This document shows, piece after piece, positions 8,824 to 15,570 of a DNA stretch of 39,492 nucleotides. A model generated the notes under the pieces. That model ran no database searches. It was not told the DNA's origin and saw nothing but the letters and a program-made list of their open reading frames with translations. How positions within the stretch are numbered: the stretch's first letter is position 1; every line of letters starts with the position of its first letter. This DNA is from Marmoricola sp. (GTDB taxonomy: Bacteria; Actinomycetota; Actinomycetes; Propionibacteriales; Nocardioidaceae): assembly GCF_025965215.1 (NCBI RefSeq), contig NZ_JAOPXI010000087.1:1-39492 (forward strand), read 5' to 3'. The translations under genes were made by a program, and so were the position numbers.

Positions 8824-9325
8824 CCGGCCGGTGGTCCTGGGTCTGGTTCTGGGCAGACTCCGGCAGCGGCGGCAGGACCCGCGTGGTCTCGTACGCCGAC
8901 ATCATCGCGATCCGGCGCACGTGGCGCTCCTCGTCGCTGAACGGAGTGCGCAGGAAGACGTCGATGAAGTGCGTCATGTCCTCGACGCTGTGCATCCGGC
9001 CGCCCACCGAGATCACGTTGGCGTTGTTGTGCTCGCGGGCGAGTACGGCTGTGTCCTCGCTCCACACCAGCGCCGCCCGGACGCCGATCACCTTGTTGGC
9101 CGCAATCTGCTCGCCGTTGCCCGAGCCGCCGATCACGACGCCGACGCTGCCGGGATCGTCGACGACCCCGTCGGCCGCCCGGATGCAGAAAACGGGATAG
9201 TCGTCGAGGGCGTCGTACACGAACGGGCCGTGGTCGACAGGCTCGTGGCCGTTGTCGCGCAGCCAGCCCAGCAGGTGTTCCTTGAGCTCGAGGCCGGCAT
9301 GATCGGATCCCAGGTGCACGCGCAT
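8816..9325 (-). CDS. rpiB: ribose-5-phosphate isomerase B
   Basis: Interconverts ribose-5-phosphate and ribulose-5-phosphate in the pentose phosphate pathway (RpiB/LacAB family). The true start is the ATG at 9323-9325 (MRVHLGSDHAG); longer reading to the right is non-homologous. Key features are GSDHAG at the N-terminus, VGVVIGGSGNGEQIAANK (the phosphate-binding loop; Ser occupies the position used by Cys in E. coli RpiB, as in the mycobacterial enzyme) and REHNNANVISVGGR. The protein is 169 residues and ends in a Pro/Gln-rich tail. It overlaps nei by eight bases. Confidence 0.95.
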   Translation of the reverse strand: MRVHLGSDHAGLELKEHLLGWLRDNGHEPVDHGPFVYDALDDYPVFCIRAADGVVDDPGSVGVVIGGSGNGEQIAANKVIGVRAALVWSEDTAVLAREHNNANVISVGGRMHSVEDMTHFIDVFLRTPFSDEERHVRRIAMMSAYETTRVLPPLPESAQNQTQDHRPDA

Positions 9326-9382
9326 GCGCAGAGGGTATCTACAGGACGCGAGCCGCCGTCGTGGCCGCCCTAGGATGGCGCC

Positions 9383-9949
9383 ATGAGCCAGTCGAGCACG
9401 CTCGAGGTCCAGCCGACCAGCCCGCTGCCGCCCGCGGCCGTTGCCGCCGCCGCGATCGCCGCCGTGGTGCTCGGAGCTGCCGTGCTGGCGTGGACCGGCG
9501 TGACCGTCGTGGTGGTCGCGACCCTGTTCGGATTCCACCTGGTCATGCTGGCCGGCATCCAGCTGGCGGTCGCGTCGCGAGGCCGACTCCCGACCGGGGT
9601 CCGCGTCCTGGTCGGCGTCATGGGCAGCTACCTGCTCGTGATCGGCCTGATCTGTCTGTTCAGCCCGTTCACCTCGATCCGGCTCCTGGCCGTCCTCACC
9701 GCGATCGGCTGGATCGCGGACGCCGTCGGAAGCCTGGCCGCGGGTCGGCGCCAGCACGGGCGGGCGCGGACCGGGCTCATCTCCTCAGCCAGCCTGTCGC
9801 TGCTCGGAGCCCTGGCACTGCTCGCCTGGCCCGGGCTCTCGCTGGTGGTTCTGGTCAGACTCGGCGGATGGCTGCTGATCATCTTCGGGATCGCCGAGCT
9901 CGTCCGGATGGCGCTGCTCAGGAACCCCGCGCTGCAAGGCACTGCCTGA
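9383..9949 (+). CDS. HdeD-like (DUF308) membrane protein
   Basis: A 188-residue protein with six predicted membrane helices in three pairs, the layout of HdeD/DUF308 proteins. Typical segments are VVVVATLFGFHLVMLAGIQLA, YLLVIGLICLFSPFTSIRLLAVLTAIGWI and LLIIFGIAELVR. In enterobacteria HdeD is linked to acid tolerance at high density; the role here is unknown. Its 3' end overlaps the convergent esterase gene by 32 bases (9918-9949), so the two mRNAs are complementary at their ends. Confidence 0.82.
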   Translation: MSQSSTLEVQPTSPLPPAAVAAAAIAAVVLGAAVLAWTGVTVVVVATLFGFHLVMLAGIQLAVASRGRLPTGVRVLVGVMGSYLLVIGLICLFSPFTSIRLLAVLTAIGWIADAVGSLAAGRRQHGRARTGLISSASLSLLGALALLAWPGLSLVVLVRLGGWLLIIFGIAELVRMALLRNPALQGTA

Positions 9950-10811
9950 CGAATCCCGCGACCTGACGGGTCAGCGGTTCGGCGGCGTCGAAGGAGTCGC
10001 CGTGGCGCCAGAACCCGTGAATCTGGCCGAGGTAGCGCGTGGCGACCACGGTGACCCCGAGCTCGGCCAGCCGACGCGCGAGCTCCTCGCCCTCGTCACG
10101 CAGGGGGTCGTGCTCGGAGGTGACCACCAGGGTCGGAGGAAGCGTCCCCAGGCGGTCGCTGAGCAGCGGGGCCAGGTCCGGGTCGACGAGGTCCTCGGGT
10201 GTCTCGGCGTACTGCGCCCAGTACCAGCCGGCTTCGGCCGGACTGAAGCCGTCCGCTGCCTCCTCGTACGACGCGAACCCGGCCTGCGGGTCCAGGAACG
10301 GGTAGATGAGCACCAGGCCTGCGAAGCGGCCGGGGTTGCGCAGCGCGGCCACCAGCGCCAGGTTGCCGCCGGCGCTGTCACCGTGCGCGAACCACGGGCC
10401 CGCGAGGACCAGTCCGGTAGCCTCCCGGGCCAGCCAGCCCAGCGCCACGTCGACGTCGTCCGGCGCGGCCGGGAACCTGTGCTCGGGCGGTCGCCGGTAG
10501 TCGACGCTGACCACCGCCATCCCGGACCTGTTGGCCAGTCGCCGCGCGGCCGCGTCGTGGACGTCGATGTCGTGGAAGACGAACCCACCCCCGTGGAGGT
10601 GGACGATCACGCCGTCCGCACCCTCGGGGCGGTAGAGCCGGCAGGGCACCCCATCGGCGTCGAGGTCGAGCACGCTGGCGACGTCCTCGCGCGGACCGGC
10701 GGCCGCCTCTGCGCGTGCTTGCGAGCGCGCCTGCTCGATCTCTGCGAGATCGGCCGGCCGCGCGTCGTCGTAGCCCTCGATCGCGGCTCGGGCCTGGGGA
10801 TACAGCGTCAT
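9918..10811 (-). CDS. alpha/beta hydrolase, HSL-type carboxylesterase
   Basis: A 297-residue esterase of the hormone-sensitive-lipase family, acting on short-chain esters in the cytoplasm. The oxyanion-hole HGGGF motif is in VIVHLHGGGFVFHD, the nucleophile in GDSAGGNL, the Asp region in VVTSEHDPLRDEG and the His in LGQIHGFW. The ATG overlaps the stop of the preceding unknown gene by one base (TGATG), so they form a coupled pair. Its 3' end runs into the HdeD-like gene on the other strand. Confidence 0.9.
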   Translation of the reverse strand: MTLYPQARAAIEGYDDARPADLAEIEQARSQARAEAAAGPREDVASVLDLDADGVPCRLYRPEGADGVIVHLHGGGFVFHDIDVHDAAARRLANRSGMAVVSVDYRRPPEHRFPAAPDDVDVALGWLAREATGLVLAGPWFAHGDSAGGNLALVAALRNPGRFAGLVLIYPFLDPQAGFASYEEAADGFSPAEAGWYWAQYAETPEDLVDPDLAPLLSDRLGTLPPTLVVTSEHDPLRDEGEELARRLAELGVTVVATRYLGQIHGFWRHGDSFDAAEPLTRQVAGFVRQCLAARGS

Positions 10812-11284
10812 CAGTGACTCCTCGTGGCGAGTTCGGTGGCGACCGCGGCAGCCAGTCGCAGGGCAAGTCGTCGGTCGGTGACCCTCACCTCGCGCACACC
10901 GGCAGACGACCGTTGCTCCACCGTCAGCACGGGGTCACGCGCATCGTGGTACTCGACGCGGCCGTCGGGACCGGTCGTGCCGACCGCCTCCAGGTACGGC
11001 GCACTGAGGTGGTCGGCCCGGAAGTAGCCGATCGCCTCGTCGCGTTCGTCGAAGACGTCGAAAGCGCCCGGCTCGCGCATCCGCCATGAGAACACCGGCA
11101 CGGCGCCGTCAACGTCCGCGAAGAACGTCAGCGCCGTCACCGCGGTGCCCACCTCGTGCTCCGCCCGTGCGATCACCGGGCCCGGACGGCCGGCCGGACC
11201 CGTCTCGCGCAGCTCGATCCGGGCGAGCTTGTCGGCAGCAACTTCGCGTACGTAGAACGCGGGTAGATACCGGGGAGCACTCAC
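10811..11284 (-). CDS. conserved hypothetical protein
   Basis: A 157-residue soluble protein with no signal peptide, membrane segment or motif I recognise. It is rich in alternating beta-type sequence (KLARIELRETG, VFSWRMREPGAFDVFDERDEAIGYFRADHL, VREVRVTDRRLALRLAAAVATEL). The segment FDVFDERDEAIGYFR recalls LURP-one/scramblase-like beta strands, but this is only a resemblance. It is translationally coupled to the esterase downstream and diverges from the YrdB-like gene only 23 bases away, so promoters of the two must overlap. Confidence 0.75.
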   Translation of the reverse strand: MSAPRYLPAFYVREVAADKLARIELRETGPAGRPGPVIARAEHEVGTAVTALTFFADVDGAVPVFSWRMREPGAFDVFDERDEAIGYFRADHLSAPYLEAVGTTGPDGRVEYHDARDPVLTVEQRSSAGVREVRVTDRRLALRLAAAVATELATRSH

Positions 11285-11307
11285 CGGTTCAGCCTAGGCT
11301 GAGCCGC

Positions 11308-11649
11308 ATGGCGATCTTCGGTTGGTCGGTGCTGTTCCTCGTCTTCGTCGACGAGCTGCTGGCGATCTCCGCCGCAGCCACCTGGGGCGAGTACCAGTCA
11401 GGCCCGGTGCTGGCGACGGTCATGGGCGTCGTGACCGTGGGGGTCTGGTTCCTCTTCGCGTCACCGAAGGCCCGGTACGGCGGCCGGATGGTGCGCCCGG
11501 TGGTAAAGGTGTTGGTCTTCACGCTCGCCTCGGCCGGCCTGTGGGCGAGTGGCCACCACCACCTGGCGGTCGCCTACTTCGCGTTCTCGGTCGCGATCAA
11601 CGCCCTCGCCCAGCTGCCGTCGATCAAGGTGCTCGTGACCGACTATTAG
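11308..11649 (+). CDS. YrdB-family (DUF2568) membrane protein
   Basis: A 113-residue protein with four hydrophobic segments: WSVLFLVFVDELLAISAAATWG, VLATVMGVVTVGVWFLF, VLVFTLASAGLWASG and LAVAYFAFSVAINALAQL. The ELLAISAAATWGEY, FASPKAR and C-terminal SIKVLV elements are typical of DUF2568/YrdB proteins, whose function is unknown. ATG at 11308 is chosen; reading further upstream crosses into the divergent gene and adds non-homologous sequence. Confidence 0.82.
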   Translation: MAIFGWSVLFLVFVDELLAISAAATWGEYQSGPVLATVMGVVTVGVWFLFASPKARYGGRMVRPVVKVLVFTLASAGLWASGHHHLAVAYFAFSVAINALAQLPSIKVLVTDY

Positions 11650-11697
11650 GCGCCACCGTCGCGGCAAGCTCGACGACCGGTCGTCAGAAGTGGTGAC

Positions 11698-13491
11698 CTA
11701 GTGGCTGAGTCGCGCGAGCTCCTCGTCGACCACTGACGGGTCCAGCTTGGTGAAGACTGGCGTCGGCTTCGCGACCGGCGTACCGGCGACGATCGGATGA
11801 CGGCGCCAGCGCGGAACGCCCGAGTAGTCACCGGTCAGGATCGGGTAGCCGGCTCCGCCGTCGAGGTCGTCGACCTCGACGAGCTGCGGCATCGGCTGGA
11901 CGGCACCGGCGCCTCCGAAGACGGCGTCGACGACGTTGGCCGAGAACGGCAGGAACGGGGACAGCATCAGGTTCAGGTCGGCGACGCACTGCGCGAGCAC
12001 GTGCAGCACCGTGCCCAGCCGCTCGCGCTGGTCCTCGCCCTTCAGCTTCCACGGCTCGGTGTCGGTCACGTACTTGTTGACCTCACCGACAAGTCGCATC
12101 GCCTCGCCGATCGCGGCCTTCTGTCGGTGCCGCGCGATCAGGTCGCCGACGCTCGCGAAGCCCTGCTCGACCCATGCCAGGAGTGCTGCGTCCTCGGCGG
12201 TGAGCTCGCCCGCCTGCGGGATCGCCTCGAAGTTCTTGTTGATCAGCGTCGCGGTCCGGTTGACCAGATTCCCCCAGCCGGCGACCAGCTCGTCGTTGGT
12301 CCGGCGGACGAACTCAGCCCAGGTGAAGTCCGAGTCCTGGTTCTCCGGGCCCGCCGCTGCGACGAAGTAGCGGAACGCGTCGGGCTGGTAGCGGCTGAGC
12401 AGGTCGCGGACGTAGATGACCACGCGCTTGGAGGAGGAGAACTTCTTGCCTTCCATGGTGAGGAACTCGCTGGAGACGACCTCGGTCGGCAGGTTCAGGA
12501 CGCCGTACGGGCCGGGCGCGCCGCCCTTGTCCCCCTTGCCTGCGTAGGCGAGCAGCTCGGCCGGCCAGATCTGGCTGTGGAAGGTGATGTTGTCCTTGCC
12601 CATGAAGTAGTACGACAGCGCGGCTGGATCGTTCCACCACTGCCGCCAGGCTTCGGGGTCCTCGGTCCTGCGGGCCCACTCGATGCTCGCGGACAGGTAG
12701 CCGATCACCGCGTCGAACCAGACGTAGAGCCGCTTGGTCGGGTTCTCGCGCCAGCCGACGAGCGGGATCGGGATGCCCCAGTCGATGTCGCGGGTCATCG
12801 CCCGGGGTCGGATGTCCTCGAGGATGTTCTGGCTGAACTTGATCACGTTGGGCCGCCAGGTGCCGCTGGCCTCTCGCTCGTCGAGCCAGAGCTTGAGTGC
12901 CTCGGCCAGGGCGGGCAGGTCGAGGAAGAAGTGCTGGGTCTCGATGAACTGCGGGGTCTCGCCGTTGATCTTCGAGCGCGGGTTGATCAGGTCAGCGGGG
13001 TCGAGCTGGTTGCCGCAGTTGTCGCACTGGTCCCCGCGGGCGCCGTCGTAGCCGCAGATCGGGCAGATGCCCTCGATGTAGCGATCCGGCAGCGTGCGGC
13101 CGGTCGAGGGCGAGATCGCGCCCTTGGTGGTCTGCTCGAGGAAGTAGCCGTTGTTGAAGACGCCGGTGAAGAACTCCTGGACGACCGCGGTGTGGTTCCG
13201 GGTCGTCGTCCGGGTGTAGAGGTCGTAGGAGATCCCGAGGTTCGCCAGGTCCTCCGCGATCACGCGGTGGTTCTGGTCAGCCAGCTCCTGGGGCGTGATG
13301 CCGGCCTCGTCGGCCGCGATCAGGATCGGCGTACCGTGCTCGTCGGTCCCCGAGACCATCAGGACCTCGTGACCCGCCATCCGCATATAACGGCTGAAGA
13401 CGTCGGAGGGCACGCCGAAACCGGCGACGTGGCCGATGTGGCGCGGGCCGTTGGCGTACGGCCAGGCGACGGCGGAGAGGACTCGGGTCAT
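11698..13491 (-). CDS. metG: methionyl-tRNA synthetase
   Basis: Charges tRNA-Met with methionine; cytoplasmic and essential. The 597-residue protein has the class I signature HIGH at residues 18-21 ([10 protein letters not shown]), the KMSKS equivalent KFSSSK near residue 348, and a zinc knuckle [18 protein letters not shown] of the archaeal/E. coli-like two-CXXC type. The C-terminal part is the usual helical anticodon-binding domain ([18 protein letters not shown]). There is no fused C-terminal tRNA-binding (Arc1p-like) domain. Start is the ATG at 13489-13491. Downstream of the stop nothing is co-directional within 50 bases. Confidence 0.96.
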   Translation of the reverse strand: MTRVLSAVAWPYANGPRHIGHVAGFGVPSDVFSRYMRMAGHEVLMVSGTDEHGTPILIAADEAGITPQELADQNHRVIAEDLANLGISYDLYTRTTTRNHTAVVQEFFTGVFNNGYFLEQTTKGAISPSTGRTLPDRYIEGICPICGYDGARGDQCDNCGNQLDPADLINPRSKINGETPQFIETQHFFLDLPALAEALKLWLDEREASGTWRPNVIKFSQNILEDIRPRAMTRDIDWGIPIPLVGWRENPTKRLYVWFDAVIGYLSASIEWARRTEDPEAWRQWWNDPAALSYYFMGKDNITFHSQIWPAELLAYAGKGDKGGAPGPYGVLNLPTEVVSSEFLTMEGKKFSSSKRVVIYVRDLLSRYQPDAFRYFVAAAGPENQDSDFTWAEFVRRTNDELVAGWGNLVNRTATLINKNFEAIPQAGELTAEDAALLAWVEQGFASVGDLIARHRQKAAIGEAMRLVGEVNKYVTDTEPWKLKGEDQRERLGTVLHVLAQCVADLNLMLSPFLPFSANVVDAVFGGAGAVQPMPQLVEVDDLDGGAGYPILTGDYSGVPRWRRHPIVAGTPVAKPTPVFTKLDPSVVDEELARLSH

Positions 13492-13538
13492 GCCCGAATC
13501 CTAGTGAGCCCGGGCCGCCCGATATTTCCGGTGCGGAT

Positions 13539-13760
13539 CAGCTGAAGTCCAGGCTGCCGGTGCGGGTCCGCTTGAGCTCGCAACAAGCACTGCCGGGCAT
13601 GCCGCGCGGGCACCGTTCCCGGCACAGATTCAGCTGAAGTCCAGGCCGCCGGTGCGGGACCGCTTGAGCTCGCAACAAGCACCGCCGGGCATGCCGCGCG
13701 GGCACCGTTCCCGGCACAGATTCAGCTGAAGTCCAGGCCGCCGGTGCGGGTCCTCTTGAG
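13539..13760. repeat. 92-bp tandem repeat carrying three copies of the reductase gene 3' end
   Basis: Units begin CAGCTGAAGTCCAGG at 13539, 13631 and 13723, exactly 92 bases apart. The first two units are complete and nearly identical; the third, inside the real gene, matches for about 38 bases. On the reverse strand every unit can be read as LKR-S/T-RTG-G/S-LDFS-stop, the last twelve codons of the Rv2466c-like gene. Each full unit also carries a hairpin. The array lies between metG and the reductase gene. Confidence 0.9.
13591..13624 (-). terminator. hairpin in the repeat unit, probable terminator
   Basis: TGCCGGG pairs with CCCGGCA, and TGCC/GGCA can pair inside the loop. The second unit has the same structure at about 13683-13716 with one outer pair lost. 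No T-tract follows. The position downstream of the reductase stop on that strand suggests transcription ends here, in duplicate. Confidence 0.45.
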
Positions 13761-14330
13761 TTCGAAGAAGTGCGGGTACGCCGCCAGCGAAACGGCCGCG
13801 TCCCACAACGTGCCGGCTTCTTCTCCGCGCGGGATCTTGCTCAGCACCGGACCGAAGAAGGCCACGCCGTTGATTGAGATGGTGGGGGTACCGACCTGGT
13901 CGCCGACCTGGTCCATGCCCTCGTGGTGGGATGCCGCGACGGCGTCGTCGAGCGAGCTGTCATCCATCGCTTCGACCAGATCGGGCTCGAGTCCGACGTC
14001 GGCCAGCACCTTCTCGACCAGGGCGCGGCTGATCGGCTCCTTGCCGAGGTGGATCCGGGTGCCGAAGGCGTTGTAGAGCGGCAACAGCACCTCGTCACCG
14101 TGCTTCTGCGCGGCTGCGATCAGGACCCGGACAGGCCCCCACGCGGGTGCCAGCAGCGCGCGGTACTCCGCAGAGATGTCCTTGTCCTTGTTGAGGTAGG
14201 CCAGGCTCATCACGTGCCATCTCACCTCGATGTCGCGGACCTGCTCCACCTCGAGGATCCAGCGCGAGGTGATCCAGGCGAACGGGCACAGCGGGTCGAA
14301 CCAGAAATCGGCAGTCTCGGAAGTACTCAC
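13722..14330 (-). CDS. mycothiol-dependent nitroreductase Rv2466c-like DsbA-family protein
   Basis: Thioredoxin-fold protein close to M. tuberculosis Rv2466c, a mycothiol-dependent reductase that activates nitro-prodrugs. Shared blocks include ADFWFDPLCPFAWITSRWILEVEQVRDIEV, HVMSLA, AWGPVRV and the C-terminal VGTPTISINGVAFFGPVLSKIPRGEEAG. The active site is CPFA (Cys19) where Rv2466c has CPWC, so only the first cysteine is kept and a monothiol mechanism with mycothiol is likely. ATG at 14328-14330. In M. tuberculosis this gene is next to pepN; here a peptide-export cassette lies between. Its own 3' end is copied in the adjacent tandem repeat. Confidence 0.9.
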   Translation of the reverse strand: MSTSETADFWFDPLCPFAWITSRWILEVEQVRDIEVRWHVMSLAYLNKDKDISAEYRALLAPAWGPVRVLIAAAQKHGDEVLLPLYNAFGTRIHLGKEPISRALVEKVLADVGLEPDLVEAMDDSSLDDAVAASHHEGMDQVGDQVGTPTISINGVAFFGPVLSKIPRGEEAGTLWDAAVSLAAYPHFFELKRTRTGGLDFS

Positions 14331-14371
14331 GCTTGGAGAACCGCGACGATGTGGGGCGTATTCCCCCTCGT

Positions 14372-14400
14372 GTCCGAAATCAGCAGTGACAAATCCGGAC
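14372..14400. promoter_or_regulatory. inverted repeat in the AT-richer divergent region before the peptide gene
   Basis: GTCCG (14372-14376) and CGGAC (14396-14400) form an inverted repeat with a 19-base centre. The 14331-14522 region between the divergent reductase and peptide genes is visibly richer in A/T than its surroundings, as a promoter region would be. I see no convincing -35/-10 pair, so the assignment is tentative. Confidence 0.3.
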
Positions 14401-14522
14401 GTTCATGACAGATCGGCATGAGAAACAAGAACGTAATGCCAATTGCACGTGGATTGATTGAAATAGGCGGCATCCTGGGCCTAGAAAGAGAGCACCAGCT
14501 TCGGGCCTTCCGCCGGAGCGCA

Positions 14523-14678
14523 ATGAAATCGGGGTACGGAATGAACACCATCTTCACGGATCTTGCACCCACCGAGAGCGACGCCGCTGGCATTGTCGGC
14601 GGAGCAGCTTTCCTGGACCTCACTCCCGTGGTCGCGGTCCTCGGCGCCGTGGTTGCCGCGGTCATTCACATCGACTGA
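14523..14678 (+). CDS. putative double-glycine leader peptide (bacteriocin/RiPP-like precursor)
   Basis: A short open frame ending at 14678. Read from ATG 14523 it gives 51 residues; ATG 14541 gives 45, and the frame stays open to ATG 14418 (86). GGAG lies four bases before 14523 and GGGG six before 14541, so either short start is plausible. The peptide has a polar leader, then GIVGG, then a 24-residue hydrophobic tail AAFLDLTPVVAVLGAVVAA-VIHID without Cys. GG followed by a small residue is the cleavage signal of C39 peptidases, and the exporter two genes downstream has a C39 domain. Gap to the next gene is 27 bases. No homologue is recognised; function is inferred from context. Confidence 0.6.
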   Translation: MKSGYGMNTIFTDLAPTESDAAGIVGGAAFLDLTPVVAVLGAVVAAVIHID

Positions 14679-14705
14679 CCTGCACACACGACAGCACCAC
14701 TCCCG

Positions 14706-15563
14706 ATGACGGTGGGCGTCCCCCTCCCTGACGCTCCCCCGAACATCGCCGATCGCCCGGTCTTCACGGCAGACGGCGTCGCTTTCACGGTGGCCGACCT
14801 CGTACGACGTGCGCGGGTCGGCACCCGTGATGCACCCGCGACGGCGTCGACGTCTGCTCAGGTCGAAGAGGGCTTCCGGCGCTCACGGGGCCTGCTGAGG
14901 GCCGACCAGCTCGAGGCTTGGCTTGCCGGGTGGGAGATCGCTGCCGACGACTTCCGCCGCTGGACCGAGGACGTCGTCTGGGGCACGTCGGGCGCCAGCG
15001 GCTGGTGTGCGCTGGTGTGCTCCGGTTCGTTCGATGCCGTCACCTCGGAGCTGGTCAGCGCTGCTGCGGCCGCGTGCGAGCTCGGCTCGAGCCCCGTCGA
15101 CGCTGCCGGTTTCGACGAGGCCGGCTGGACCGAGCGACTGATCGCTGCGGGCACGACGAGTGCGCGCCTGACGGCTGCGATCGAGAACCATCGGCTGAGC
15201 TGGACCAGGCTGACGGTGACCCGGGTCGCGACCAACGCGCGCGGGGTCGCCGAGGAACTGCGCCACCGGGTTCTCAGCGACGGGGTCCATCTCGGCTCTG
15301 CCGCCGTGCTCGCGGGCATCGCCGTCGAGGAGGTCACCCAGGTTCTCGCAGACGTCAACCCGCCGGCGCTGCGGGCCACCCTGGCCGGGGCACAGACGGG
15401 CGAGCTCGTCGGACCGCTACCGGTCCCCGGCAGCTGGATCGTCATCAGCGTGCTCTCGCGCACGGCTGCGACGCTGGCCGATCCCGAGACCCGGGCTCGT
15501 GCGGCCGCGACCGTTCGGGCCGAGGTGATCGCCGACGCCGTCGCGCGGCACGTCGTAGCCTGA
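14706..15563 (+). CDS. SurA/parvulin-like peptide-export accessory protein
   Basis: A 285-residue protein without signal peptide. The N-terminal part (ADGVAFTVADLVRRAR, then EEGFRRSRGLLRADQLEAWLAGWEIAADDFRRW) resembles the SurA N-domain-like proteins that accompany C39 exporters in cyanobacteria. The C-terminal region LAGAQTGELVGPLPVPGSWIVISVLSRTAATLADPE has the look of a degenerate parvulin PPIase domain. It probably holds or presents the precursor peptide to the transporter; catalytic PPIase activity is doubtful. The middle, WGTSGASGWCALVCSGSFD, is unfamiliar. It lies between the peptide and transporter genes, seven bases before the latter. Confidence 0.62.
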   Translation: MTVGVPLPDAPPNIADRPVFTADGVAFTVADLVRRARVGTRDAPATASTSAQVEEGFRRSRGLLRADQLEAWLAGWEIAADDFRRWTEDVVWGTSGASGWCALVCSGSFDAVTSELVSAAAAACELGSSPVDAAGFDEAGWTERLIAAGTTSARLTAAIENHRLSWTRLTVTRVATNARGVAEELRHRVLSDGVHLGSAAVLAGIAVEEVTQVLADVNPPALRATLAGAQTGELVGPLPVPGSWIVISVLSRTAATLADPETRARAAATVRAEVIADAVARHVVA

Positions 15564-15570
15564 GGCCGCC

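Noticed and set aside
11797-13545. 582-codon + strand frame over metG
   Set aside because: Fully antisense to a well-supported methionyl-tRNA synthetase; composition (many D, R, V, G) is typical of antisense GC-rich reading.
13539-13760. CRISPR array
   Set aside because: Units are directly adjacent, 92 bp long with no unique spacers, and no cas genes are near; it is a tandem duplication of a gene end.
14405-14461. 18-codon frame from ATG 14405 as another precursor peptide
   Set aside because: No ribosome site, no GG motif and no hydrophobic core; it overlaps the upstream part of the peptide gene region.
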